Shown here piece after piece: positions 46,699 through 56,257 of a DNA stretch of 64,000 nucleotides. Made by a program: the position numbers and the translations under genes. The notes beneath the pieces were generated by a model. The model had not been told where the DNA came from. It saw nothing but the letters and a program-made list of their open reading frames with translations, and made no database searches. How positions within the stretch are numbered: position 1 is the first letter of the stretch; the number at the start of each line of letters is the position of its first letter. Source of the DNA: Aquimarina spinulae (GTDB lineage: Bacteria; Bacteroidota; Bacteroidia; Flavobacteriales; Flavobacteriaceae); NCBI RefSeq assembly GCF_943373825.1, contig NZ_CALSBP010000002.1, positions 434,001-498,000 on the forward strand. The letters run 5' to 3'.

Positions 46699-46722
46699 TA
46701 ATTGCACATAGTGAACTTTTTT
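46681..46722. terminator. Bidirectional terminator between miaA and rprY
   Basis: CACTATG/CATAGTG (46691-46697 with 46707-46713) with outer A-tract/T-tract arms. The stop codon of miaA lies inside the stem. T-tracts follow on both strands. Confidence 0.75.
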
Positions 46723-46746
46723 AGAAGTTAGTTACCGTTACTATTC

Positions 46747-47460
46747 CTACGATTCTTCGTTTCTTACAACTAGTCTAAATCCTTCTCCATGAATATTAAG
46801 AATTTCGACATTTTCGTCTTTCTTCAAATATTTTCTAAGTTTGGCTATATATACATCCATACTACGAGAGGTAAAATAATTATCATCTCTCCATATTTTT
46901 GTTAATGCTAATTCTCTAGGCATTAAATCATTAAGATGTAACGCTAGTAAGCGAAGTAATTCATTCTCTTTTGGAGAAAGTTTAATTGGATCTTCTTCTT
47001 TAAACGTTAAAAAGCGAAGTTTCGAATTAAGATGAAAGCCTCCAACGTTAAACTCAAACTGTTTACTATCGGCAACAGATTCTGTGCTTTTACGCTGCAT
47101 AATAGCTTGTATTTTCATTAACAACACTTCGCTATCAAAAGGCTTATTAAGGTAATCATCTGCCCCTACTTTGTATCCTTTCAATACATCTTCTTTCATT
47201 GCTTTTGCAGTTAAAAAGATGATTGGTATTTCTTCATTTTTTTCTCTAATCTCTTTTGCTAATGTAAATCCATCTTTATAGGGCATCATGACATCAAGAA
47301 TACACATATCATAATCATCCTTTTTGAATTTTTCGAAGCCTTCCATACCATTTTTAGCATGCACAACATCATAATCGTTCATTACAAGATAATCCTTTAA
47401 TACTGTTCCGAAGTTTGGATCATCTTCTACAAGCAAAATCTTTTTGTTTTCTGTTTCCAT
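46747..47460 (-). CDS. rprY: OmpR-type response regulator (RprY-like)
   Basis: The 237-residue regulator has a receiver domain (acidic pair in EDDPNFG, phospho-acceptor in CILDVMMP, Lys in YLNKPFD) and a C-terminal OmpR winged helix (SPKENELLRLLALHLNDLMPREL through HGEGFRLVVR). Its gene lies 3 bp after the histidine kinase gene. The pair matches RprX/RprY, which in other Bacteroidota act in envelope and stress control. Confidence 0.93.
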   Translation of the reverse strand: METENKKILLVEDDPNFGTVLKDYLVMNDYDVVHAKNGMEGFEKFKKDDYDMCILDVMMPYKDGFTLAKEIREKNEEIPIIFLTAKAMKEDVLKGYKVGADDYLNKPFDSEVLLMKIQAIMQRKSTESVADSKQFEFNVGGFHLNSKLRFLTFKEEDPIKLSPKENELLRLLALHLNDLMPRELALTKIWRDDNYFTSRSMDVYIAKLRKYLKKDENVEILNIHGEGFRLVVRNEES

Positions 47461-47463
47461 ATT

Positions 47464-49029
47464 TTAAGATATTAACGGTAATTTAATTATAAATGTGGAG
47501 CCTTTTCCCCTTTCACTCTCCACCCATATCTGACCATGATGATCATCTATAATTCTCTTTACGTATGTTAGCCCTAATCCGTGTCCTTTTACATTATGAA
47601 GATCTCCGGTATGTTCTCTAAAGAACTTTTCAAAAATCTTTTTCTGTGCTACTTTACTCATTCCAATTCCTTGATCACGAACTTTTAGAACAATACTATT
47701 TTTTACATTTTCTGTATATACATCTATTTTAGGCTCATTTTCTGAATATTTTATTGCATTATCCAGAATATTCACAACTACATTAGTCAAATGACTATCA
47801 TTAGCTAATACTGTTGTTTTAAGCGCTCCTAAATGCATTTTCACATACCCTTCTCTATTTTCTACAAGTAGAGACACATGAGTAATTGCATCTTCAATAA
47901 TATCGTGCAACTCTTGTCTTTCTTTTTTAATGTTAAGCTCATTTTTCTCTAACTGAGATATTCTTAACACATTTTCTACCTGGGCATGCATTCTTTTATT
48001 CTCTTCACGTATCATACTCATATAACGCTGCACTTTCTCTGGATCCCCTCCTATTTTAGGATTCTTTATAGAATCTAATGCCAAATTAATAGTAGCAATG
48101 GGAGTCTTAAGCTCATGCGTCATATTATTAATAAAATCTGTTTTAATTTGTGATATCTGCCGTTGCTGCATCAATTGTGATAAAGCACTGGAATATGCAA
48201 CTACAATAATTAACGTAAATATTATAGATAATATGGCCATTCCCTTGATAGAAGAAAGTACATATTGTTTTTTTCCAGTAAAGTTAACATATAACTGATA
48301 CTCACTTACACCTTCATCATTTACAAAAAGTGGTATTGCATATGTTGTTGGATAATCCAAACTAAAATCATCAGAACGTACTTTGGTTGCTAAAGCATTA
48401 CTATATATAGCATATTCAAAGTCTACTTTTATATCTCTCTCTTCCAGTTCTTTCCTTAATAGATAATCTATTTCTCTTTTTTGAACTCTTCTATGTATTG
48501 GTATAAAACTGGCAATTTCGCTTATTACTATTTCATAATCCATTCTCTGGAGATCTGTTAACCCACGTATTCTCTCTAGTTTGGATTTAGAATTTTGCCT
48601 TACAAAATCACTTTTATCATTTTGTGTAACAGCATCAGTATTACGATTTAAAATATTTTTTAACCGAACCGTATCAATATTTAAATTTATAAAAGACGAA
48701 AACAACTTATGGTCTTCTTCTAAAATACCATCTGTATGCGTAAACGACTTTGTCGTATTATCAATACTAATATTTAGAAGCTGACGTATAGTTTTGTTAT
48801 CAGGCTCTTCTATGCTATCCAGAATCTCTTGTAATGGAAAAAACATCTCTTCAAACTCTCTGTATTGAATTCTATGAGATACAGATATCAATATTTGTTT
48901 CGCATTAAAAGAAAACTGTTCTTCATTATTCTCTACAGTGTTGTTAATCCAATATCCCTGAACAAAAATAATCCCAATTAACGATAAACTCATCAGGATT
49001 ATCAGCAACACGAATAACCTTTTATTCAT
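47464..49029 (-). CDS. rprX: Sensor histidine kinase (RprX-like)
   Basis: The 521-residue kinase has an N-terminal membrane segment (about 6-27), a periplasmic sensing region of about 235 residues with no recognised domain, and a second membrane segment (about 262-282). A HisKA domain follows, with the phospho-histidine in NNMTHELKTPIAT, then the HATPase domain (NILDNAIKYS, DQGIGM, GHGLGLTYV). It is followed by its regulator on the same transcript. Confidence 0.94.
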   Translation of the reverse strand: MNKRLFVLLIILMSLSLIGIIFVQGYWINNTVENNEEQFSFNAKQILISVSHRIQYREFEEMFFPLQEILDSIEEPDNKTIRQLLNISIDNTTKSFTHTDGILEEDHKLFSSFINLNIDTVRLKNILNRNTDAVTQNDKSDFVRQNSKSKLERIRGLTDLQRMDYEIVISEIASFIPIHRRVQKREIDYLLRKELEERDIKVDFEYAIYSNALATKVRSDDFSLDYPTTYAIPLFVNDEGVSEYQLYVNFTGKKQYVLSSIKGMAILSIIFTLIIVVAYSSALSQLMQQRQISQIKTDFINNMTHELKTPIATINLALDSIKNPKIGGDPEKVQRYMSMIREENKRMHAQVENVLRISQLEKNELNIKKERQELHDIIEDAITHVSLLVENREGYVKMHLGALKTTVLANDSHLTNVVVNILDNAIKYSENEPKIDVYTENVKNSIVLKVRDQGIGMSKVAQKKIFEKFFREHTGDLHNVKGHGLGLTYVKRIIDDHHGQIWVESERGKGSTFIIKLPLIS

Positions 49030-49113
49030 AACTCAAAAGTAAGACTTTAACATTTAGCTACTTTAGGGTTTAACCAAATGTTAACAAAATGAAAGATTCG
49101 GATTACAAACATT

Positions 49114-49692
49114 TTATAAAGATATTTCCTCATGAACCCTACGCACTTGATTTTCAGTATCTTTCATATTTTCATTATATATTACAAAATCGGCTAATGG
49201 GATTTTTCGAGCATCTTCCCACTGATTATTCATCCTAGAAAGGACATCTTCTCTCGTAGTTTCGTCTCTTTTTAGGACTCGTTCAATTCTGGTTTCTATT
49301 GGTGCCGATACAAGAATAGTATAATCACATTGTTTATGACCTTCATTTTCAAAAAGTATAGCCGCTTCTTTTACGACATAATTCCCTTTTTGTTTACTTT
49401 TCCAGCAATCAAAATGGTTTGCCACAGCAGGGTGAACAATTGCATTTAACTGGAGTAGTTTTGAAGAATCGTTAAACACTACATTTGCTATATATGGTCT
49501 GTTTAATTCTTCGTTTATATAAGAATTACTTCCTAATAAGTCGACAATTTGCTTTTTAACTAATGCATCCTCATTCATAAGTCTTTTAGCTTCAATATCG
49601 GCTATATAAACTGCAACCCCTAGTTGTTCAAACATTTTGGCCACTGTAGATTTTCCGCTACCTATCCCACCTGTTAAGCCTACTACTTTCAT
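49114..49692 (-). CDS. coaE: Dephospho-CoA kinase
   Basis: The enzyme makes CoA by phosphorylating the 3'-hydroxyl of dephospho-CoA, the last step of CoA synthesis. The 192 residues begin with the P-loop GLTGGIGSGKST and show the AIVHPAV and ETRIERVLKRD motifs of the LID region. It lies 8 bp after the YbbR gene on the same strand. The CoA gene coaBC is also in this window, in a different operon. Confidence 0.96.
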   Translation of the reverse strand: MKVVGLTGGIGSGKSTVAKMFEQLGVAVYIADIEAKRLMNEDALVKKQIVDLLGSNSYINEELNRPYIANVVFNDSSKLLQLNAIVHPAVANHFDCWKSKQKGNYVVKEAAILFENEGHKQCDYTILVSAPIETRIERVLKRDETTREDVLSRMNNQWEDARKIPLADFVIYNENMKDTENQVRRVHEEISL

Positions 49693-49700
49693 ATCCTAAC

Positions 49701-50660
49701 TTATTTCAAAACTACAAATTGAACTTGTTTTACCTGTAACCGTACATCATGAATGTAATCTGGTTTATTTACCAACTCTAAAGTTAAAAACAAACTTTCT
49801 TCAGATGCTTTAGCATAATCAGCTACTACCATAAAATCTCTGGGACTTATTTCATTATATTTATCTAATCCTACCCTGTATACTACAGAAATTTCTTTAG
49901 GAAAAATCTTAATTTCTGTACCTTCTGGTATATTATTTAATGTGATAGGAATTTTTTGATCTCCCTCTGTAAATTTACTCACCAAAACGTTAGCCTCTAC
50001 TTGTGCAGGAGTAACAGTAATGGTGGCTGGTAATTCTTCAATATCTATATCTAATTTTGAAGTATAATTAACGTTTAGCCCTTCTAGATTTAAATTTTCT
50101 GTTGTTATATATTGTATAGTATCTATAATTTGTGAAGGACCACTAATTGTTACAGAATCAGGAGAAACTACTAACCCCTTATCACTACCATATCCAATAG
50201 CATACTGAATTTTCTCGGCGATTTTAACCTGGATCTTTTTTTCCAGATTACGATCTAGTTTTAATCGTATGGTATCTTTTTGCACAGATAAAACCCTTCC
50301 TTTAAAGTCTAATTTATTTTTTAACACCGAAGACTCTTTATCAACACGAAAATAATATTGATCTCCGCTATTAATAACTGCATCCTCTACATTAAATTGT
50401 AATGTTGGTCTGCTCCAATTATGATTCATCAGTCTAAAACCATTTCCATTAAGGACCATTCTTAATGTTTGGTCACTCTGCTCATTAAAAATTTTGTCTT
50501 GTGGTATATTAGTATATCGTATAGCTACTTCTACTTCTTGGGTATAATTTTTAGAGAATTGTATAAATAACCACAAGATTGAAGTAAATATTAGAAAAAA
50601 CAAAAAGGTTTTTACATTATTCCTTTTTAAGGAAAATCTATTCTTTTTTCTAGCTGACAT
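49701..50660 (-). CDS. YbbR-domain membrane protein
   Basis: The 319-residue protein has one N-terminal membrane segment (about 17-36) and then a periplasmic region of tandem YbbR-like beta-sheet domains (typical strands ADVVNSG-like, VSPDSVTISGP, ITVTPAQVEANVLV). In Firmicutes YbbR (CdaR) regulates the diadenylate cyclase CdaA, but no cyclase gene is present here. In Bacteroidota such genes precede coaE, as here. The role is unknown. Confidence 0.85.
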   Translation of the reverse strand: MSARKKNRFSLKRNNVKTFLFFLIFTSILWLFIQFSKNYTQEVEVAIRYTNIPQDKIFNEQSDQTLRMVLNGNGFRLMNHNWSRPTLQFNVEDAVINSGDQYYFRVDKESSVLKNKLDFKGRVLSVQKDTIRLKLDRNLEKKIQVKIAEKIQYAIGYGSDKGLVVSPDSVTISGPSQIIDTIQYITTENLNLEGLNVNYTSKLDIDIEELPATITVTPAQVEANVLVSKFTEGDQKIPITLNNIPEGTEIKIFPKEISVVYRVGLDKYNEISPRDFMVVADYAKASEESLFLTLELVNKPDYIHDVRLQVKQVQFVVLK

Positions 50661-50665
50661 ACAAA

Positions 50666-51670
50666 TTACTTTGAAAAAAACAATTTCTTAAATTTCTTTT
50701 CGGGTACTTTTTTCAATAGATGAATATAATAATAAGATTTCAGGAATCCTTTTCCGTATCCATAAAATTGTATCAAAACTGCCAAAATAGATTGCACGCC
50801 TATAGACAGATTCTTATATTCTAGCGTAGCGCCTAGAAAAATAATCCCTAAATACATGCCCAAAATAGCAACAAAGTACCACCATCCCAAAAGTGCAGTC
50901 ACTAAAGAAAATACGATGTATAGCAAAAATAAGGTAGGGAACCAATATGTAATTTTTGCTGTATCTGGATGCCATTGATTTAAAATAGGTCGTACCAATC
51001 CAAATTTATTCACCTGGATATAGAATTTTTTCCAGGAAATTCTTCTTTTATGAAACACTTTGGCATCAGGAATTAATGTAGTGTCATATCCTAATTTCCA
51101 TAATCTTATGGTAAGATCCGGGTCTTCTCCTGGGTGTATGTTTCCGAAACCACTCGAAGCTTCAAAAGCTTCTTTTGACAATCCCATATTAAAACTACGG
51201 GGCTGAAATTTTCCCAATGTATTTTTACGCCCTCTAATTCCGCCAGTTGTTAAATACGAAGTCATACTATAACTTATTGCTTTCTGAAGGTTAGAAAAGC
51301 TTTGATGGGCGTCATCGGGGCCTCCGTAACAATGTACAAAAGTATTGGATAAAAAACGTTCTGCCTTAGACAAATACTCTTTTGGTAATAGCACATCACT
51401 ATCGAGAATAACAAAATAGTTACCTTTTGCCTTACGCATACCATAGTTACGAGAATCTCCCGGGCCAGTATTTGGCTTTTGGTAATAGCTTATAGATAAC
51501 CTATCTGCAAAAGTAGCTATAACCTCCTTTGATGTATCAGACGATCCATCTTCGACAATTACAATCTCATATGGTTTGGTATAATCCATATCCACCATGC
51601 TATCCAGCAGCTCTTTAATCTCATTTGGCCTGTTATATACTGGCACAATAAAGGAGAAATATATTTCCAT
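50666..51670 (-). CDS. Family 2 glycosyltransferase with membrane tail
   Basis: The 334-residue protein has a GT-A catalytic domain (FIVPVYNRPNEIKELLDSM, IVEDGSSDTS with the nucleotide-binding Asp, VILDSDVLLP with the DxD-like metal site). Two or three C-terminal hydrophobic helices (about 245-285) follow. It transfers a sugar to a membrane-bound acceptor. Donor and acceptor are not identifiable. It is co-oriented between fabI and the YbbR gene with 5 bp to the latter. Confidence 0.92.
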   Translation of the reverse strand: MEIYFSFIVPVYNRPNEIKELLDSMVDMDYTKPYEIVIVEDGSSDTSKEVIATFADRLSISYYQKPNTGPGDSRNYGMRKAKGNYFVILDSDVLLPKEYLSKAERFLSNTFVHCYGGPDDAHQSFSNLQKAISYSMTSYLTTGGIRGRKNTLGKFQPRSFNMGLSKEAFEASSGFGNIHPGEDPDLTIRLWKLGYDTTLIPDAKVFHKRRISWKKFYIQVNKFGLVRPILNQWHPDTAKITYWFPTLFLLYIVFSLVTALLGWWYFVAILGMYLGIIFLGATLEYKNLSIGVQSILAVLIQFYGYGKGFLKSYYYIHLLKKVPEKKFKKLFFSK

Positions 51671-51767
51671 ATTGCAAAGGTAAGTGGTCTAAATAAAAAA
51701 TCCCATTACCAATTAAGAATGGGATTTTTCACTAATTTTATAGTAGTTCTTTTTTAGAAAACCTTTA

Positions 51768-52583
51768 TTATTCTCCTACAAATTTATCCATCACTAACTG
51801 GCTTACTCCCATATTAGAAAAACCTCCATCATGGTATAAATTCTGAAGGGTTACTTTTTTGGTTAAGTCAGAGAATAGTGTAATGGTATAATCGGCACAT
51901 TCTGCTGCCGTGGCATTACCTAAAGGAGACATTTTATTTGCGTATTCTATAAATCCATCAAACCCTTTCACTCCTTTTCCTGCGGTTGTTGGGGTTGGGG
52001 ACTGAGAAATTGTATTCACTCGTACATTACTATCTCTACCAAAGAAATATCCAAAACTACGAGCAATAGATTCTAGATATGCTTTATTATCTGCCATATC
52101 ATTATAATCAGGAAACACGCGCTGTGCTGCCATATATGTCAATCCAACTATACTTCCCCAGTCATTCATTGCCTTTTTCTTATATAGGGTTTGCATTGTT
52201 TTATGAAAAGAAAGTGCAGATACATCTAATCCTTTTTGTGTCCAGTCATAGTTCTGATCTGTATAATGACGTCCTTTACGCACATTTATTGACATCCCTA
52301 TAGAATGTAAAACAAAATCAAGTTTACCGCCCAAAATTTCTATTGCTTTATCTACAAGATTTTCTAAATCTTCTAACGAAGTAGCGTCTGCAGGTATAAC
52401 TTGAGTATTGGTTTTTTCTGCAAGAGTATTTATAGCCCCCATTCGCATTGCGACAGGAGCATTAGTAAGAACAAAACTTCCTCCCTCTTCATAAACACGT
52501 TCTGCGGTTTTCCAAGCGATTGAATTTTCGTCAAGTGCCCCAAAAATAATTCCTCTTTTACCTTTTAATAAATTGTATGACAT
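51768..52583 (-). CDS. fabI: Enoyl-[acyl-carrier-protein] reductase (NADH)
   Basis: The enzyme completes each fatty-acid elongation cycle by reducing trans-2-enoyl-ACP. The 271-residue short-chain dehydrogenase-like protein has the FabI N-terminus (GKRGIIFGALDENSIAWKTA) and the substrate site FVLHSIGMS. Its active-site Tyr-Lys region reads LTYMAAQRVFPDYNDMADNKAYLES, with Tyr and Lys in the FabI spacing. A promoter is predicted at 52618-52646. Confidence 0.96.
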   Translation of the reverse strand: MSYNLLKGKRGIIFGALDENSIAWKTAERVYEEGGSFVLTNAPVAMRMGAINTLAEKTNTQVIPADATSLEDLENLVDKAIEILGGKLDFVLHSIGMSINVRKGRHYTDQNYDWTQKGLDVSALSFHKTMQTLYKKKAMNDWGSIVGLTYMAAQRVFPDYNDMADNKAYLESIARSFGYFFGRDSNVRVNTISQSPTPTTAGKGVKGFDGFIEYANKMSPLGNATAAECADYTITLFSDLTKKVTLQNLYHDGGFSNMGVSQLVMDKFVGE

Positions 52584-52617
52584 TTAATTATAAATTAAAG
52601 TATGGTTATACGAGTGG

Positions 52618-52646
52618 TAAAGATAATAAAACGACCCAAACCACAA
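52618..52646 (-). promoter_or_regulatory. Predicted fabI promoter
   Basis: On the minus strand TTG (52644-52646), an 18-nt spacer and TATCTTTA (52618-52625) match the Bacteroidota -33/-7 layout with one mismatch, leaving a leader of about 28 nt. Confidence 0.4.
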
Positions 52647-52856
52647 CCAATCGAAATAGAATTTAGTTAAGTATGTAAAAAAAATAATTAACAGTGCATG
52701 GCAATAAAATATTAATCAAACCTCTACATGATAAACTAATAATATTTCTATCTCTATAAGAAATACAAACCTATGATTGCGATAACTTATAAATAACGTT
52801 GGGAGTTTTAAAAAAACCTGACTTTTAAAATCTAAAAAAAATTAATTTATTATCAG

Positions 52857-52887
52857 TTGATTTTTATCAACATATACCTTATATTTG
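52857..52887 (+). promoter_or_regulatory. Predicted adhesin-operon promoter with adjacent inverted repeat
   Basis: TTG (52857-52859), a 20-nt spacer and TATATTTG (52880-52887) match the Bacteroidota consensus. The inverted repeat GTTGAT-tttt-ATCAAC (52856-52871) overlaps the -33 region and could be a regulator site. Confidence 0.6.
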
Positions 52888-52958
52888 ACATATAATTTTG
52901 ATTGAGTATTGTTTTCAAAATATCATTAATTTGATATGTAAGATTATGATATGAAACA

Positions 52959-53020
52959 CCCCCCATAGTGTATATTATTTCTCCCCTTAGAAAAAATATA
53001 CTATTTCATCCCCCCCTTAG
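52959..53020 (+). repeat. C-tract repeats in the adhesin leader
   Basis: Runs of six, four and seven C occur at 52959-52964, 52983-52986 and 53010-53016. The last two sit in direct repeats of the form ATTTC-x-C(n)-TTAG, spaced about 30 bp apart. Between them TATATT and AATATA with ATAGT/ACTAT can pair. The pattern is deliberate-looking in AT-rich DNA and is not a known riboswitch that I recognise. Confidence 0.6.
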
Positions 53021-53330
53021 TATTGAAATAATTATAGAGTTATTTCTATAACAGAATTTTTAGTTACACAAAGATGATGTACCTATTTCTGAAAAAATTT
53101 GTTTTCATTAATACAAGTAGGTAACTAACTTTTAGTAATATAAAATACAGTCGATTTATGTGTTGAAATAATTCTTTATAAAAAAAAATTAACCATTATT
53201 AAGAATATACGTTATGGAAAAAAATTACCAAGCTACTTATTATCATTGTCAGATGTTTTCATTTTTTGATTTTTAAACCACTAAAAAAACAGGGGCTTTT
53301 TTCTTAGAACAAATTAATAAAACGGGGCAT

Positions 53331-56246
53331 ATGAAAATTATTACGTTAACTCTCTTACATAAGAGAATCACCACTCTTATTTGTCTTTTTGCACTACTAT
53401 TCTCTTCGGTTTGTGTTTACGCACATTATCCTCATGAATACAAGTACACTTCTTTGATCTCAAAGGATACTACTACAATTAATACCAAATATACCAATCC
53501 ATTAAGTCTTACTATACTAAAAATACAGGATGCTACAACTACAGGAATATGTTGTGATGGTAAAGCCAAAGCTATCGCTTCTGGCGGAAAACCTGGCTAC
53601 ACATATCAATGGAGTGCTTCTGCTAACAATCAAACTACAGCAACGGCAAGCCTTCTTACCAATCGCACCCACAGTGTTACAGTAACCGATACCGATGGAA
53701 CTCAAGTAACAAAAAGCATTGTTATTCAATGCTTAAATACTTGTGATATTAAAGCTACAAATACTATAACTCATGTATCTTGTAATGGCGATGCTACAGG
53801 ATCTGTTGATCTAACAGTAGAAAACGGCACTCCTCCATTTACTTTTGCATGGAGTAATGGTTCTTCTAATGAAGATTTAACTAATGTAATTGCCGGAACA
53901 TATTCGGTAACGATCACCGATGCTTCAAATTGCACTACTACAAGCTCAGCCACCATAACCGAACCCAGTAAAGCAATATCTGCTTCGGCAAAGGAACTAA
54001 CTCATATTAGTTGTAACGGTTCGGGCCAAATTACTGTAGAAGGAACCGGTGGAGTACCGCCTTATACATATTCTATCGATAATGGAGCCAATTATCAAAC
54101 CAGCGAAACATTTCTAGATCTCGCACCAGGAAGTTATACTATAAAGATACGTGATGCTAATTGTTGTACCTCTATAGTTTGCACAACAATTTTATTTAAT
54201 TGCACAGATGCTGTGACAGACATTAACAACACTTTTATTAATACACCCGTTTCTGGCAATGTATTAACCAACGATGAAGATCTCGAAGGAGATACACAAA
54301 CAGTGACCACTACTACTGTAACTACTACAGAAAGGGTTATTGTTAATATAGAGCCTAATACGGGAGTTTATACATACACCCCTCCTTCTGGGTTTACAGG
54401 AGAAGATTCTTTCGAATACACTATCTGTGATGATGGTAACCCAATTGCTTGTGACACGGCTACTGTATACATCGAAGTACTCCCTATTAATGATCCCAAA
54501 AACGAAGCTCCCATTGCAAATCCAGATACTGCAATTACCGAAATAAATACTCCTGTAAACGGTAATGTATTAGTTAATGATTTTGATCCCGATGGAGACC
54601 CTATTACAGTGACAACACCTACAGTAACTACTACAGAAGGAGTTACCGTAGCTATAGATCCCAATACGGGCACATATAGCTATACACCTCCTCTTGATTT
54701 TACTGGTGATGATACTTTTGAGTATACGATATGTGATAATGGTAATCCTGCTCTATGCGATACCACTATTGTAATAATTACTGTTATAAAAAACCAGAAT
54801 AACAGCACTTTTGCTAATGATGATGCATATTTTGCTGCATGTAAAAATATTCAAGGAAATGTACTGGATAATGACTTTGATCCAGAAGGAGATACACAAA
54901 CCATAAATATAGTCCCTGTAGATGATGTAGATAATGGAACCCTTACTCTTAACACTAATGGCTCTTTTACCTACATCCCTAATTCTGGATATACAGGCAC
55001 AGATAGTTTTATTTACACAGTATGTGATAATGGCTCTCCAGTCGCTGCTTGTGACCAAGCCACTGTGTACATTACCATCTCGCCCATCACACCTCCTAAC
55101 ATCACTAATTGTAATGTAACCGATGAAACCATCGAATGCAATGGAACAGATAATGAAACTATAGCCAACACCTGGAACGCTAGTAATATTGAAGAGTTAG
55201 AATCCTGCGCTTCTGACACTTGTAATACAGATTTTACTGGTCAAATAACTTCAAATTATGATTTTAATAATTTAGTAAGTTCTTGCGGACTAGGCGGTAC
55301 TATAGAAGTTACATACACTATTACAGGTGATAATGGAGATACAACAACTCTTACTGCAACTCTTACCCTGCATGATTCTACACCTCCAGACCTAACAAGC
55401 TGTACAATTCCTGATTTAACCTTAGAGTGCTCTACAACTAATATTGAAGAAATTGCTAACCAATGGAATAGTGATAATATTGCACTACTGGAAACTTGTG
55501 CTGCTGATAATTGTAATGCGAGTGCAACTGTATTAGTAACTTCGGATTATGACTTTAACAATAGTACAGATGGTATCCTGGTAGTAGAATACACTATCAC
55601 AGATGATTGTAATAATGCAACTACAGCACAAGCTAAAATAACATTCGAAAACAATTCAGTAATCGCAAATGATACGACATTATGTGCTCTGGATGAAACA
55701 GAATCGCAAATTTTTGATTTGTTTGATCTATTAGAAGGAGAGTACAGTACTGGTGGAACCTGGGAAGTTATATCAGGGAATACATCTATAGTTGATGATC
55801 ATTTTTTTGATCCTCTAAGCATAGAATTATTTGGCGAAGATGCCTCTGAGGAGATAGCATTTAGTTACACAGAAAACAACCTGGCTTGCCCAATATATCT
55901 CGAAACAACAATAGAAGTACATAATAGATGTGCAGTATTCTCTTGTGGAGAAGATACTATCAAAATTTCAAAGGTAATTACACCAAATGGAGATCCATAC
56001 AATGAATATTTTGCAGTGAATGGTGTAGAAAATTGCGGTTACGTTGTAGATGTTAAAATCATTAATCGTTGGGGGGCGATTATATACAAATCAAGTGATT
56101 ATCAAAATGATTGGAATGGCACAGCACATCAATCATCTTTAGGGTCAGCAAACCAAGTACCTAGTGGCACATATTATTGTATCGTAACGATCAACAACAG
56201 TGGTTTAAAACCCATTAGTACCCCATTATATATTGGAACAAAATAA
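53331..56246 (+). CDS. T9SS type B cargo: SprB-repeat adhesin
   Basis: The 971-residue secreted protein has a signal peptide (ends near VYAHYP). Three SprB-type repeats (about 65-290, ITHVSCNGDATGSVDLTVENG style) follow, then three tandem Ig-like/cadherin-like repeats of about 95 residues (VSGNVLTNDEDLEGD, VNGNVLVNDFDPDGD, IQGNVLDNDFDPEGD; about 290-585). Next come two Cys-rich HYR-like units (DETIECNGTDNE, LTLECSTTNIEE), then the gliding-motility-type T9SS type B sorting domain (about 880-971, ITPNGDPYNEYF, NRWG, SGTYYCIVTIN). It is a long multi-domain surface adhesin exported by T9SS. It starts an operon with porP/sprF-like and ompA-like genes. Confidence 0.93.
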   Translation: MKIITLTLLHKRITTLICLFALLFSSVCVYAHYPHEYKYTSLISKDTTTINTKYTNPLSLTILKIQDATTTGICCDGKAKAIASGGKPGYTYQWSASANNQTTATASLLTNRTHSVTVTDTDGTQVTKSIVIQCLNTCDIKATNTITHVSCNGDATGSVDLTVENGTPPFTFAWSNGSSNEDLTNVIAGTYSVTITDASNCTTTSSATITEPSKAISASAKELTHISCNGSGQITVEGTGGVPPYTYSIDNGANYQTSETFLDLAPGSYTIKIRDANCCTSIVCTTILFNCTDAVTDINNTFINTPVSGNVLTNDEDLEGDTQTVTTTTVTTTERVIVNIEPNTGVYTYTPPSGFTGEDSFEYTICDDGNPIACDTATVYIEVLPINDPKNEAPIANPDTAITEINTPVNGNVLVNDFDPDGDPITVTTPTVTTTEGVTVAIDPNTGTYSYTPPLDFTGDDTFEYTICDNGNPALCDTTIVIITVIKNQNNSTFANDDAYFAACKNIQGNVLDNDFDPEGDTQTINIVPVDDVDNGTLTLNTNGSFTYIPNSGYTGTDSFIYTVCDNGSPVAACDQATVYITISPITPPNITNCNVTDETIECNGTDNETIANTWNASNIEELESCASDTCNTDFTGQITSNYDFNNLVSSCGLGGTIEVTYTITGDNGDTTTLTATLTLHDSTPPDLTSCTIPDLTLECSTTNIEEIANQWNSDNIALLETCAADNCNASATVLVTSDYDFNNSTDGILVVEYTITDDCNNATTAQAKITFENNSVIANDTTLCALDETESQIFDLFDLLEGEYSTGGTWEVISGNTSIVDDHFFDPLSIELFGEDASEEIAFSYTENNLACPIYLETTIEVHNRCAVFSCGEDTIKISKVITPNGDPYNEYFAVNGVENCGYVVDVKIINRWGAIIYKSSDYQNDWNGTAHQSSLGSANQVPSGTYYCIVTINNSGLKPISTPLYIGTK

Positions 56247-56257
56247 AAAAACAACTA

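Larger units (their letters stand above)
52584..53330. other. Long non-coding region before the adhesin operon
   Basis: These 747 bp separate fabI from the adhesin gene. They hold the fabI promoter, a good adhesin promoter at 52857-52887, an inverted repeat and three C-rich tracts at 52959-53016 that stand out in AT-rich DNA. Transcription from that promoter would give a 5' leader of about 440 nt. A 20-codon reading frame (53214-53276) lies within it but has no support beyond a start and a stop. Confidence 0.65.

Noticed and set aside
53214..53276. A 20-codon reading frame in the adhesin leader
   Set aside because: It is possible as a leader peptide, but there is only a start and a stop, no distinctive residues and no attenuator hairpin of good quality after it.
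54753..55058. Antisense frames of about 100 residues within the adhesin repeats (also at 54368-54673)
   Set aside because: They reflect the repeat composition of the sense gene; no start signal or product is recognisable.
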